DNA of 23,954 nucleotides, from the NCBI GenBank assembly GCA_964444305.1, contig CAYUGQ010000031.1, positions 1-23,954 of the forward strand. Direction: 5' to 3'. The notes below the pieces were generated by a model, which ran no database searches, was not told the DNA's origin, and saw only the letters and a list, made by a program, of their open reading frames with translations. Shown here piece after piece: positions 13,082 through 21,356 of this stretch (within the stretch, counting starts at the first letter, position 1; each line of letters begins with the position of its first letter). Position numbers and translations under genes: made by a program. Origin of the DNA: JAKFFN01 sp964444305. Lineage in GTDB: Bacteria; Sumerlaeota; Sumerlaeia; Sumerlaeales; Sumerlaeaceae.

Positions 13082-15232
13082 GTGAGCGCAAACAACAAGC
13101 CATCTGATCCGAGGGATTTTCCGGGAACGACGGGGGACGCTGCGGCTTCCGGAGCCATGGCAACTCCGCCGGCGGGCTCCCCTGCCCAAGGGGTGGCATC
13201 GTCGCCGGTGGATGTCGTGTGGACCTCACCTGTCCATACGGGCAGCGGCTGGACGAGTGCGCTTCATTTACCGGAGAACCTGGGCGCAGGGCCGGCGGAG
13301 GCGGCGTCATCAAATGCGTGGCCGGAACGCCACGTCATGGCATTCGAGTCGGATCTCTTCGATAACGCCGTTGTCCACTGGAAGCAGGGTCCGCCCACCC
13401 TGGAAATGATCCCCGGCTACAAAACCGAATCCCAACCAGATGATAGTTCCTGGATGGCGGAAACGCTCATGAGCGGCTCTGCGGCTCTGACAGAACAGGC
13501 AGACCATGGAATTTCAGCGGTAATCCCCGGGCACGATCTTCATCCGGAAGGCATAAAACATTTTGTTCCCGATACATCCAAAGGGACACTCGGACCAGCG
13601 CCGGTTCGCAAGGACGGGATCGAAGATCCTTTGCATGGCTGGCGTCCGACTGGAATGGTATTTTTTGAGACGCTGACAACTCCGCCCCGCGGGATTGTCT
13701 ATTCTACGACAATGCTTGATGCATTTAACCAGAAAAATCACCCCGGCGATGACCGGGCAACGGATGGCAACCTGCCGGAGGCGGGCTGGCAGGACGAACT
13801 GACTGCGGCATCGACTCCCCGGCCAAAGCCGTTTTTTGATTTTCCCGACGAAGTCGCCACCGTCCCACCAGAAGAAACCGAAGAGTTCCCCGTGAAAGCC
13901 GTCGTGGTGAAGGGCGGAGGAGGCGGTGGGGGCGGCGGCACCATGTTTATCCGCCTCATCGGCAAGATGTTTTTCTTTGGAATTATCCTGAGCATCCTTG
14001 CCTTCGTGACTATTTTCGGCATGTATTCCTGGTACGCCAAAACCCGGGTGTATGATGGTCGCCCCGGTGGCAAAGCCTTCATCGTGACGATTGCCCCGGG
14101 TGATGATTTCCGATCCATTATTAACAGCATGCACAAAGACGGCCTGCTGGGCAGTTTCATGGGTTTGGATGATCGGTATCTTATGCGGTATCTAGCGTAT
14201 TTCTATGAAAACAGCGATAAGATCAAGCCGGGCGTCCATCGTTTTTCTTCCGGCCAGAACCTGGATGATATTTATCGACGCCTTGTGGAGGGATCCAGTG
14301 ATTACAAGCTGACGATTCCGGAAGGCAAAACCGCACAAGAAGTGGCGGAACTGGTCACCAGCCAATATGACTCCTTCGATTCCGCCTACTTCATGGAGCT
14401 GGTGCAGAACCCGGATTTTGTTAATTCACTAAAGGTGGATGCGCCAACCCTTGAAGGTTATCTCTACCCCAGTACCTATTACTTTGGTCCGGGTATGAAA
14501 GAAGAAGAACTCATTCGTTTGATGGTGGCGACCTTCCATGATAAGATGGCGTCCATAAACGACAAAATTTCCACCGGCAGCATGACGCTTCACGAACACA
14601 TTATTATGGCCTCGCTGATCGAGCGAGAGGCGCGAGTGGATGAAGATCGCCCGATGATTGCATCAGTCATCTTCAACCGAATCGCCCAGGATATGCCGCT
14701 GCAGATTGACGCTACGGTAAACTACGCGCTAAACGACTGGCGGCGCCTGCGAAATTCTGACTACCAGGTGGATCACCCTTATAATACTTATAAGTTCCGG
14801 GGTCTGCCCCCCGGGCCCATTGCCAGCCCGCGCATTGAAAGCATTCTTGCCACGTTTACAGCTCCGGAAACTCCTTATCTCTTTTACGTACACAAAGGAG
14901 ACGGACACCACGCTTTTGCGGAAACATACGCCCAGCATCAGGCTAATGTGGGTCGATACATTCGGGAGCGTAACACGGCCTCTGCCATGGGAAATACAGA
15001 AACCCCAGGAGGCCAGGCTTCTTCAGCCAGCCGCAGACAGCCAGAACGTGACCCCAACATCGTGACTGAAGCCAATGAGGAAGTGCGTGGACCTATCATC
15101 ATTTACCCCGAAGGCATGGAACCGCCGGCACAAGAGGAAAAAGCTGCCTCTGACGAAGATGCGGCGGAAGCTGATTCGGCCAGCACCGACGGAGTGACAG
15201 CAGAACAGACCCCCGCGCCGAAATCCTATTAA
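13082..15232 (+). CDS. mltG: Endolytic transglycosylase MltG with long N- and C-terminal extensions
   Basis: About 716 residues, roughly twice the usual 340-residue MltG (YceG). The family cleaves nascent glycan strands in the inner membrane and is thought to end chain growth. Order: about 275 polar, Trp/Pro-rich residues with no recognised domain; a glycine run (about 278-286); one membrane helix (about 289-316, FIRLIGKMFFFGIILSILAF); a LysM-like region with IPEGKTAQEVAELV; the YceG catalytic domain with the Glu in IMASLIEREARVDED (about E514) and downstream QIDATVNYAL and GLPPGPIASP; then an acidic, disordered tail of about 90 residues. GTG 13082 was chosen as the first plausible start; the ribosome-binding site is weak and the frame is open from 12992, and ATG at 13157 is possible. 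The catalytic domain looks intact. Confidence 0.9.
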   Translation: MSANNKPSDPRDFPGTTGDAAASGAMATPPAGSPAQGVASSPVDVVWTSPVHTGSGWTSALHLPENLGAGPAEAASSNAWPERHVMAFESDLFDNAVVHWKQGPPTLEMIPGYKTESQPDDSSWMAETLMSGSAALTEQADHGISAVIPGHDLHPEGIKHFVPDTSKGTLGPAPVRKDGIEDPLHGWRPTGMVFFETLTTPPRGIVYSTTMLDAFNQKNHPGDDRATDGNLPEAGWQDELTAASTPRPKPFFDFPDEVATVPPEETEEFPVKAVVVKGGGGGGGGGTMFIRLIGKMFFFGIILSILAFVTIFGMYSWYAKTRVYDGRPGGKAFIVTIAPGDDFRSIINSMHKDGLLGSFMGLDDRYLMRYLAYFYENSDKIKPGVHRFSSGQNLDDIYRRLVEGSSDYKLTIPEGKTAQEVAELVTSQYDSFDSAYFMELVQNPDFVNSLKVDAPTLEGYLYPSTYYFGPGMKEEELIRLMVATFHDKMASINDKISTGSMTLHEHIIMASLIEREARVDEDRPMIASVIFNRIAQDMPLQIDATVNYALNDWRRLRNSDYQVDHPYNTYKFRGLPPGPIASPRIESILATFTAPETPYLFYVHKGDGHHAFAETYAQHQANVGRYIRERNTASAMGNTETPGGQASSASRRQPERDPNIVTEANEEVRGPIIIYPEGMEPPAQEEKAASDEDAAEADSASTDGVTAEQTPAPKSY

Positions 15233-15292
15233 GTCCCTATTCTAACTAGAGCTGGCGATCAACCCGGTCCACACTCACCATCCTAACCGCGG

Positions 15293-15310
15293 TGGCCGAA
15301 GGGCCATTTT
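15293..15310 (+). terminator. Weak hairpin with T-run after mltG
   Basis: TGGCC (15293-15297) and GGCCA (15302-15306) enclose GAAG and are followed by TTTT at 15307-15310. The stem is only 5 bp, so it may be a partial terminator between mltG and the protease gene. Confidence 0.35.
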
Positions 15311-15358
15311 CGCCGATCAGAAATACCGACCGCCTTCTGGTTGTCTGCTACTCCAGTT

Positions 15359-16000
15359 ATGGATATTAACCCTGCAGTTTTCCTGATTTTCCCGATCATG
15401 CTTTTCAGCCTTTCGGTGCATGAATGCGCCCATGCGCTGGTGGCTCACTGGGGCGGCGACGACACAGCCCGCCTGCAGGGGCGAATCACCCTTAATCCCA
15501 TATCACACATCGATATTTTTGGGACCATTATCATGCCGATCCTGGCGGCGATCACCACCCTCCCCTTAATCGGCTGGGCCAAGCCTGTTCCCGTTAACTT
15601 GCGCAGATTACGTAAACCGTCGTGGGACGTTCTCGTCACCCTGGCCGGGCCCGGATCAAACCTCGTTATCGCTCTGCTGGTCACCCTCATCATGCGCGCA
15701 ACCTGGCCTCTCCATAACGGTCAGCATGACGCTATCAATCAGCTTGGGTTTTACTTTATCGCGGTCAACGTAACGCTTTGCGTCTTCAACCTGATCCCGA
15801 TTCCACCCCTGGATGGCAGCCGGGTCCTGTTTCATTACGTCATCAACGGGCGCCCCAAGTTTTACCCTCTCTGGGAAACCCTGGAACGCTTTTCCATTAT
15901 CTTCTTATACTTGATCATATCAATTCCGATAACGAGAACTCTTTTCGCAGGGGCCACTAAGGGAATGATGGACCCGATGTTTAGATTTATCGGCTGGTGA
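15359..16000 (+). CDS. Site-2 protease family (M50) integral membrane metalloprotease
   Basis: About 213 residues of the compact M50 group that lacks a PDZ domain. Zinc ligands are visible: H21-E22-x-x-H25 in LSVHECAHALVAHWGGD and the third ligand D152 in FNLIPIPPLDGSRVL. The flanking pattern GRITLNPISHID and the WAKPVPVN motif are typical. Five or so hydrophobic segments make it an inner-membrane protein that would cut substrates within the bilayer. The substrate is unknown. ATG 15359 fits the family N-terminus; a TTG at 15341 is in frame, and neither has a clear ribosome-binding site. Its stop lies 10 bases before trpS, so the two are probably one transcript. Confidence 0.9.
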   Translation: MDINPAVFLIFPIMLFSLSVHECAHALVAHWGGDDTARLQGRITLNPISHIDIFGTIIMPILAAITTLPLIGWAKPVPVNLRRLRKPSWDVLVTLAGPGSNLVIALLVTLIMRATWPLHNGQHDAINQLGFYFIAVNVTLCVFNLIPIPPLDGSRVLFHYVINGRPKFYPLWETLERFSIIFLYLIISIPITRTLFAGATKGMMDPMFRFIGW

Positions 16001-16010
16001 AAGGCAACAG

Positions 16011-17060
16011 ATGCGCATTTTAAGCGGTATGAGATCAACAGGGCGGCTCCATGTGGGACATTACCTCGGAGCCCTCAAGACCTGGATAGACCTCCAACAG
16101 CAAGGCCACGACTGTTTTTTTATGGTGGCCGACTGGCATGCTCTGACCAGCGATTATGCTGATCCAGGCAATCTTTCGTTTAATATGCGGGAAAGCGTGC
16201 TTTCCTGGCTGGCCGCAGGGCTGGATCCCAACAAAAGCACAATCTTCGTTCAGAGCCATATTAAAGAGCATGCAGAGCTGGCTCTGCTGCTGGGCATGTT
16301 TACTCCTCTTGCCTGGCTGGAACGGAACCCAACCTATAAAGATCAGGTGCTTCAACTGGCCAACAAGGAAGTGGAAACCTACGGCTTCCTAGGGTACCCC
16401 GTTTTAATGGCGGCGGATATATTGCTCTATCGCGGCGAAGGCGTTCCCGTCGGCGAAGATCAGCTCCCACACCTGGAGCTCGCCCGCGAGATGGCTCGCC
16501 GCGTTAATTTTCATCACGGTGGTCCCATCGAACCTGGTACGAATCGCCCATTGAATCCAATTTTTCCCGAACCGGAACCGCTCCTCTCACCTGTCCCCAA
16601 ACTGCTAGGCCTCGACGGCCGCAAAATGAGCAAGAGTTACGATAACGGCATCTACCTGGACGATCCAGCCGACGTGATCGACAAGAAGGTCCGCAGCATG
16701 GTGACCGACACCACCCGCATTCGCAAAAGCGACCCTGGCCACCCAGAAAACTGCAATGTCTGCCACTACCAGACCATTTTCAATGAGCCAAATGCCGCGT
16801 CGCTCCACGACGGTTGCCGGACGGCCACCATCGGGTGCATCGATAATAAAAAGGCTCTCGCCCAGGCGCTCAATGAGCTCCTGGAACCCATGCGCGAACG
16901 TCGGGCTTATTATGAATCCCGGCCGGATGAAGTGATCCAGATTCTTGAGCATGGAAACAACCGCGCCCGGGCAGAAGCAGAAAAGACGATGGCTATATTG
17001 CGGGAACGTCTGAGCCTCACCAGTTCAATCTCCGAATTCATACGCCAGCCGGTAACATGA
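16011..17060 (+). CDS. trpS: Tryptophanyl-tRNA synthetase
   Basis: A 349-residue class I synthetase that charges tRNA-Trp in the cytoplasm. The HIGH-type motif is HVGH at 14-17 within SGMRSTGRLHVGHYLGAL, and KMSKS lies at 205-209 in LGLDGRKMSKSYDN. Family elements such as DWHALTSDYA, LGYPVLMAADILLY and GEDQLPHLELARE are intact. A cysteine cluster in the C-terminal half (C248, C251, C269, C276) lies where some bacterial TrpRS bind a [4Fe-4S] cluster, but the ligand spacing differs (see findings). ATG 16011 has an AAAGG site eight bases upstream. The stop codon overlaps the scpA start by four bases (ATGA), indicating coupled translation. Confidence 0.96.
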   Translation: MRILSGMRSTGRLHVGHYLGALKTWIDLQQQGHDCFFMVADWHALTSDYADPGNLSFNMRESVLSWLAAGLDPNKSTIFVQSHIKEHAELALLLGMFTPLAWLERNPTYKDQVLQLANKEVETYGFLGYPVLMAADILLYRGEGVPVGEDQLPHLELAREMARRVNFHHGGPIEPGTNRPLNPIFPEPEPLLSPVPKLLGLDGRKMSKSYDNGIYLDDPADVIDKKVRSMVTDTTRIRKSDPGHPENCNVCHYQTIFNEPNAASLHDGCRTATIGCIDNKKALAQALNELLEPMRERRAYYESRPDEVIQILEHGNNRARAEAEKTMAILRERLSLTSSISEFIRQPVT

Positions 17061-17803
17061 CCTACACCATTAAACTCCCGGTTTTCGAAGGTCCTTTCGA
17101 TCTCCTGCTTCACCTGGTCCGGGTGAACGAAATGGATATCCAGGATATCCGTATTGCAGAGATCACTCGCCAGTACCTTGACTATATCGAGATGATGCGT
17201 GAATTGGACCTGGAACTGGCGGGTGAATTTTTGGTAATGGCAGCCACGTTAATCCGCATCAAGGCGCGCACATTATTACCGGCACGACCCGAGGCGGAAG
17301 AGCAGGAAGAGGAAATCGACGAGATCCTTAGCGCGCGGGAACTGGTGCGTCAATTGGTGGAATACCGTCGATTCAAAGAAGCCGCCAGCGAACTCCGCCG
17401 TCGGGAGGAACATGCGGCTCGCCTGATCTTCAGGAATAATCCGCCGGTAAAAATCGTGGCAGACGAACAGGAAGAACTCTCCGTCGACATCGCCCTTCTC
17501 TATAAAGCCTTCAGTCGTGTTTTGCGATTCGTGGACAATCCCACTTACAATCCGAACATGCAGGAAAAATTTACGGTCGAAGAGAAGATCAACTACCTTC
17601 AGGACCTCGTCAGCACGAAAGAAAAAGTTGAACTGGACGAAGTGTTCCGCCGCTGTTTTAATCGCGACGAAATCATCGTGACGTTTCTAGCCATGCTGGA
17701 ACTTTGCCGAATGAAACGCCTGGTGATTCAGCAGGAAGCGGCCTTTGATAAAATTGTCGTGATGCCCGCCGATGGCCAGTTGGAGTATGATATTGAATCC
17801 TGA
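17057..17803 (+). CDS. scpA: Segregation and condensation protein A
   Basis: A 248-residue kleisin of the SMC-ScpAB condensin, which compacts and helps separate sister chromosomes. The N-terminal signature FEGPFDLLLHLVRVNEMDIQDI, the helix REYL-like segment ITRQYLDYIEMM, and LELAGEFLVMAATLIRIKARTLLP are characteristic. The acidic linker (EAEEQEEEIDEI) and the C-terminal winged helix (KVELDEVFRRC, VTFLAMLELCRMKRLVIQQ) complete the usual layout. Length is normal. The ATG overlaps the trpS stop, and the 3' end overlaps scpB. No smc gene is in the window. Confidence 0.96.
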   Translation: MTYTIKLPVFEGPFDLLLHLVRVNEMDIQDIRIAEITRQYLDYIEMMRELDLELAGEFLVMAATLIRIKARTLLPARPEAEEQEEEIDEILSARELVRQLVEYRRFKEAASELRRREEHAARLIFRNNPPVKIVADEQEELSVDIALLYKAFSRVLRFVDNPTYNPNMQEKFTVEEKINYLQDLVSTKEKVELDEVFRRCFNRDEIIVTFLAMLELCRMKRLVIQQEAAFDKIVVMPADGQLEYDIES

Positions 17804-19079
17804 TCCTGAAGATCTAATAACCACAGAAAACAAGCCGGAATCCATTGATGATTCTAACAAACCCGCCCCGGACGCCGTTGCTGACGGCAAGTCAGAAAAT
17901 GAAGCTGAAGAGCCCCTGAACCTGCCACCTGATAACGACGGCGAGACCGCCACTGCCGATCAGACTCTTGAAGAAGCTGTGGGCGAAACCAACACCTTGC
18001 AGGATGAATCCGACGTCGCCCCGGACCGTGATTCGGAAGCCAGTAAAGCTGCGGAAGGTGAATCTTCTCAGTCGGACGAAACCGAACCAGACGCAGAAGA
18101 CGAAGCCGACGTTACCTTCGACGGCAACCGTCCCATAGTTCAGGAGCTGCAATACAAAGAATCCAAAACCAAAGCCGCAACTGAAGAGGACGAACCCGCC
18201 GATGAACTGCGGTTTTCGACCGTCGCGGAAGCAAAAGCCGTCGTAGAAGGATTTTTGTTCAGTTCCAACGAACCCTTGTCGGTGGCTCGCCTGAGCAAAC
18301 TCATGGGCGATCTACATCCAAAAACCGTCCGTGGCCTGCTGCTGGAGCTTCAATGGGATTATGAAAATCGGCCTGGCGCATTACAGGTGGTCGAAATTGC
18401 CGGCGGTTATCTGATGTCAACCCGCCCCTATGTGGCCCCCTGGATGTTTCGTCTGCATAAGCTCAAACGCCGCAGCCCCCTCTCCCCTGCCACCCTGGAA
18501 GCGCTGGCCATTATTGCATATCGCCAGCCCATCACCAAAGGTGAAATCGAAGGAGTTCGCGGCGTGGAAACCGGTGCCCCCCTTCGCACATTGCAGGAAC
18601 TGAATCTCATCGAAGCTCGTGGCCGCCGCGAAGTTGTCGGCCGTCCCCAGCTTTATGTAACGACGGACCACTTCCTGAAAGTTTTCGCCCTTAACTCTCT
18701 GGCCGAACTGCCTTCCATTTCCGAACTAAAATCTCGCTTCGCAGAAGAACAGCGTTTGAAAACGCCGGTTAAAAAGGCAATGGATGAAACGGCAAAAGAA
18801 CCCACGGCTGAAGAAACTGCCGACGGTCCAGAAGCTACCGAAACAACCGCGCTGTCAGAGGGCAATGCTGATTCTGCAGACGTGATTTCCGATGATCTGG
18901 ACCCCGCTGAATCAGGTGAAGCAGATCAGGAAATGGACCTCGATGACGATGCGCTGGAATCCGATGACGCACAGGGAATCCATGATGAAAAGAATGCTTT
19001 GGACGAGGAAAACGCTTCGGACGAAGGCCTCGATTCTGAAGCTGACTCTGACCCCGACCTTGATGATGCCCAGGGTTAA
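17787..19079 (+). CDS. scpB: Segregation and condensation protein B with long acidic extensions
   Basis: About 430 residues, roughly twice typical ScpB (about 190). The conserved pair of winged helices occupies about residues 142-320: VAEAKAVVEGFLFSSNEPLS, HPKTVRGLLLELQ, YRQPITKGEIEGVRGV and GRREVVGRPQLYVTTDHFLK. It binds ScpA and completes SMC-ScpAB. The flanks (about 1-140 and 325-430) are very acidic, Asp/Glu/Ser/Ala-rich and surely disordered. The start is inside scpA: ATG 17772, ATG 17787 and TTG 17793 are all open; GGAG at 17781-17784 is best spaced for the TTG, so the exact N-terminus is uncertain. The overlap with scpA indicates translational coupling. Confidence 0.93.
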   Translation: MILNPDPEDLITTENKPESIDDSNKPAPDAVADGKSENEAEEPLNLPPDNDGETATADQTLEEAVGETNTLQDESDVAPDRDSEASKAAEGESSQSDETEPDAEDEADVTFDGNRPIVQELQYKESKTKAATEEDEPADELRFSTVAEAKAVVEGFLFSSNEPLSVARLSKLMGDLHPKTVRGLLLELQWDYENRPGALQVVEIAGGYLMSTRPYVAPWMFRLHKLKRRSPLSPATLEALAIIAYRQPITKGEIEGVRGVETGAPLRTLQELNLIEARGRREVVGRPQLYVTTDHFLKVFALNSLAELPSISELKSRFAEEQRLKTPVKKAMDETAKEPTAEETADGPEATETTALSEGNADSADVISDDLDPAESGEADQEMDLDDDALESDDAQGIHDEKNALDEENASDEGLDSEADSDPDLDDAQG

Positions 19080-19239
19080 AAGCGATCGTTGCCCCCGTTA
19101 ATCCCAGGAAGTTCTTTCACAAATTAAATAATAGCGTAAGTTTAAGGAAACAAGCTCTCCACGGTACGGGTCCCTCCGCTGACCTAATTTAAGCTTGATT
19201 TTTCCTCATGAGACCGCTTAAAGCTAACTTTACACCATT

Positions 19240-19268
19240 GGAGGTGCGGCGTGCCATTATTTAAGTAG
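19240..19268 (+). promoter_or_regulatory. Possible leader peptide (five codons) with strong ribosome-binding site, followed by a hairpin
   Basis: GGAGG at 19240-19244, then GTG at 19251 opening the five-codon frame MPLFK with TAG at 19266-19268. CCCG/CGGG (19269-19272 with 19277-19280) can pair directly after the stop. It lies in the 265-base leader of the SGNH-like gene (19080-19344), which has no other gene. An attenuator or translation-sensing leader is conceivable, but these short matches may be chance. Confidence 0.2.
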
Positions 19269-19344
19269 CCCGGAATCGGGTGCTTATGTGGTCACGGTTT
19301 GTACGGTGATCCGTGTAGCTTGATCCGGGCGAGGAGGAAGACTA

Positions 19345-19965
19345 ATGTCTGTTGGTCTGCCATCGCATTATCAGTTACGCCTGGAACACATGAGCCACGA
19401 AGTCAGCCGACTTCCCCGGGACAGCAGTGGCACTGTCGTTCTTTTTGGAGACGCCCACATTGAGGGCAATAACATTAAAGAGCTTTGCGGCGCGCCTGTT
19501 ATCAATATGGGCATTAAAGAGGATGAACTCAACCGGGATTGCGGTGGACTCTTGGACCGGCTCTGGCTGCTGCCTATGGCACGCCCCGCTCATGTTTTTA
19601 TCGTCGCAGGAATCAATGATCTAAACGCTGGACGCAGTCCGCTTGACATCGAACGCTGCTTTCGAGATCTTATCCGCCAGCTCCGTCGCGTCGTTCCCAC
19701 AGCAACGATTCACCTGGCAGAGCTGCCCCCGACTCGCGATCGCTTTGAGAAGCTGATGCATTCCATCGCCCTGACCAATTGCATAATTCAGGAAATCGCC
19801 GAGCAGGAACAGGTGGAGCTGGTCGACCTCTTCTCAACGCTGGAAGATGACGAGGGATTGCTGTCTGAGACATGCACGATCGATGGTCTTTATCTAAATG
19901 ATTCCGGTTTCGACCGCTTAAACGAAGTCCTGGAGCGCCACCTGACGTCAGGCACAGTAAACTAA
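19345..19965 (+). CDS. SGNH/GDSL-hydrolase-fold protein lacking catalytic Ser and His
   Basis: A 206-residue, leaderless (cytoplasmic) protein with the SGNH hydrolase layout: block I TVVLFGDAHIEG (residues 30-41), block II NMGIKED with G56, block III VAGINDLNAG with N91/D92, and block V TIDGLYLNDSGFDRL with D180. In active members block I reads GDS and block V DGxHxx. Here the nucleophile Ser is Ala37 (GCC) and the catalytic His is Tyr183 (TAT), while the oxyanion-hole Gly56 and Asn91 and the Asp remain. It is therefore probably a pseudoenzyme that binds a ligand or partner rather than an esterase. ATG 19345 has AGGAGG seven bases upstream. It stands alone between a 265-base leader and a strong terminator. 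Confidence 0.85.
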   Translation: MSVGLPSHYQLRLEHMSHEVSRLPRDSSGTVVLFGDAHIEGNNIKELCGAPVINMGIKEDELNRDCGGLLDRLWLLPMARPAHVFIVAGINDLNAGRSPLDIERCFRDLIRQLRRVVPTATIHLAELPPTRDRFEKLMHSIALTNCIIQEIAEQEQVELVDLFSTLEDDEGLLSETCTIDGLYLNDSGFDRLNEVLERHLTSGTVN

Positions 19966-19996
19966 CGCCATTGCCAGTACCTCCCTCCCTCACAGC

Positions 19997-20046
19997 CCCC
20001 GGGATGGAAAGCCGAGACGGCCTTCCGTCCCGGGGATCGCTTTTCC
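19997..20046. terminator. Strong bidirectional terminator between convergent genes
   Basis: CCCCGGGATGGAA (from 19997) pairs with TTCCGTCCCGGGG (to 20035), a 13-bp stem with one T-G wobble, capped by a nested GCCG-AGA-CGGC hairpin. ATCGCTTTTCC follows on the plus strand. It separates the SGNH-like gene from the minus-strand aminotransferase and can serve both. Confidence 0.8.
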
Positions 20047-20064
20047 AGTGAGAGATTTAATCTG

Positions 20065-21201
20065 TCAGGGAAGCCCGACCAGAAGACGATCGATTTCTTC
20101 TTCGTCATTATAAAAATGCGGGCTCACCCGGATGAATCCGCGCCGGGCCGCGACAACCACCTGGTGATCATCGAGCAGGCTCTTTGCCACCGCATCGATA
20201 TCGATGCCATCCTTCTGCAGGCTGACAATTCCCGCCCGCTGTTCCCACGCCTCCGGCGTCACCACTTTATAGCCCTTTGCCGGAGCTTTTTCCATCAGGT
20301 AGGTGGTCAGTTCCCGGATCCGGTTCTCGACGTAATCTTTCCCCGCCCCTTCCAAAATCCGCAGTGAGGCGCCCAGGGCATTAATAGCCAGCAGGTTGTG
20401 GCTGCCTTCCTCAAACTTCCGGGCCGTCGGCTTATACCCCTGCTCGGTGTTGTCATAATCCTGAGGATTCTTCATCCCGCACCAGCCGGCCATGTTGTCA
20501 TTCAATTCCGGAATCAGATCCCGCTTAATCCACAAAAAGCCGCAGCCCTCGGGAGCCAGCATCCACTTATGGCCATCGGCCATAAGGAAATCTATCGGTG
20601 CGGTCTGAACATCCACCGGGAGTACGCCAAGCCCCTGAATCGCGTCGACGCAGAACATAATGCCCCGCTCGCGACAAATCTCGCCCAGCTTGATAATATC
20701 ATTTCGGACACCCGTCGAATACTCCACCCAGCTCACAGAAAGCAGCCGGGTGCGATCGTCCATCCGGGCAACGATGTCGTCGATGGAGTAGGTATAATCT
20801 GCCTGTTCCGGCACCCCGCGAAACTCGACACCATGCTGACGCAAGTTTTTCCACGGCAGAAGATTCGCAGGGAACTCATGCTCTAGCCCAATAACATTAT
20901 CGCCGGGCTTCCAATTGATCGAGTTGGCCACGATCAACAACCCATGGTTTGTGTTTTTCACAAAGCAAATGTCGCTGGCATCAGCGTTGATCATCGTTGC
21001 GGCATTATCCCGAGCCAGCGCCATGGCATGGAGCCAGCTCGTATAATTGACAGGTCCCTCTTCAGCAGCCGCCCGGGCAAACTCAGAAATAGCAGCCTGG
21101 GAACTGGCCGGAATAGGTGCCACGCTGGCATGATTCAAAAATGCATACCGCTCACGGATGGGAAATTCCTGGCGGATATCAATAGTTGGTTGATTGCTCA
21201 T
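20065..21201 (-). CDS. Class V aminotransferase (cysteine desulfurase/isopenicillin-N-epimerase-like)
   Basis: A 378-residue PLP enzyme of fold type I, class V. Start region RYAFLNHASVAPIP matches the family; the PLP-binding Asp is D186 in FCVDAIQGLG, and the Schiff-base lysine is K212 in MADGHKWMLAPEGCGFLW. The conserved SWVEYSTGVRND and the C-terminal RRGFIRVSPHFYN, typical of the epimerase/desulfurase-like subgroup, are present. The reaction cannot be fixed: cysteine desulfurases use a Cys in a mobile loop, and none stands out at that position (VVTPEAWEQRAG region aside), so a non-desulfurase role is more likely. ATG 21201 was chosen over an open frame to 21285 because it fits the family N-terminus. 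It is divergent from the M20 peptidase gene. Confidence 0.88.
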   Translation of the reverse strand: MSNQPTIDIRQEFPIRERYAFLNHASVAPIPASSQAAISEFARAAAEEGPVNYTSWLHAMALARDNAATMINADASDICFVKNTNHGLLIVANSINWKPGDNVIGLEHEFPANLLPWKNLRQHGVEFRGVPEQADYTYSIDDIVARMDDRTRLLSVSWVEYSTGVRNDIIKLGEICRERGIMFCVDAIQGLGVLPVDVQTAPIDFLMADGHKWMLAPEGCGFLWIKRDLIPELNDNMAGWCGMKNPQDYDNTEQGYKPTARKFEEGSHNLLAINALGASLRILEGAGKDYVENRIRELTTYLMEKAPAKGYKVVTPEAWEQRAGIVSLQKDGIDIDAVAKSLLDDHQVVVAARRGFIRVSPHFYNDEEEIDRLLVGLP

Positions 21202-21356
21202 ACCTATATGTGGAAGCGGCGGAACTCCAAATTCCAGACTTATTTTAAAAATGTGGCTCCACCACGACAATCCGCCAACAGTCATCTTGATTTCAAATAA
21301 CTTACCCCCACAATATCATTTGCAATTACCTTAGCAGGTATGCCTGTTTGACTCTT

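Noticed and set aside
8935..13100. Search for a dif site near the apparent skew switch
   Set aside because: Stretches such as 10990-11020 (GTATATGTAAATA) and 13066-13080 (GATATGATATTG) resemble only one half-site weakly; not enough to call.
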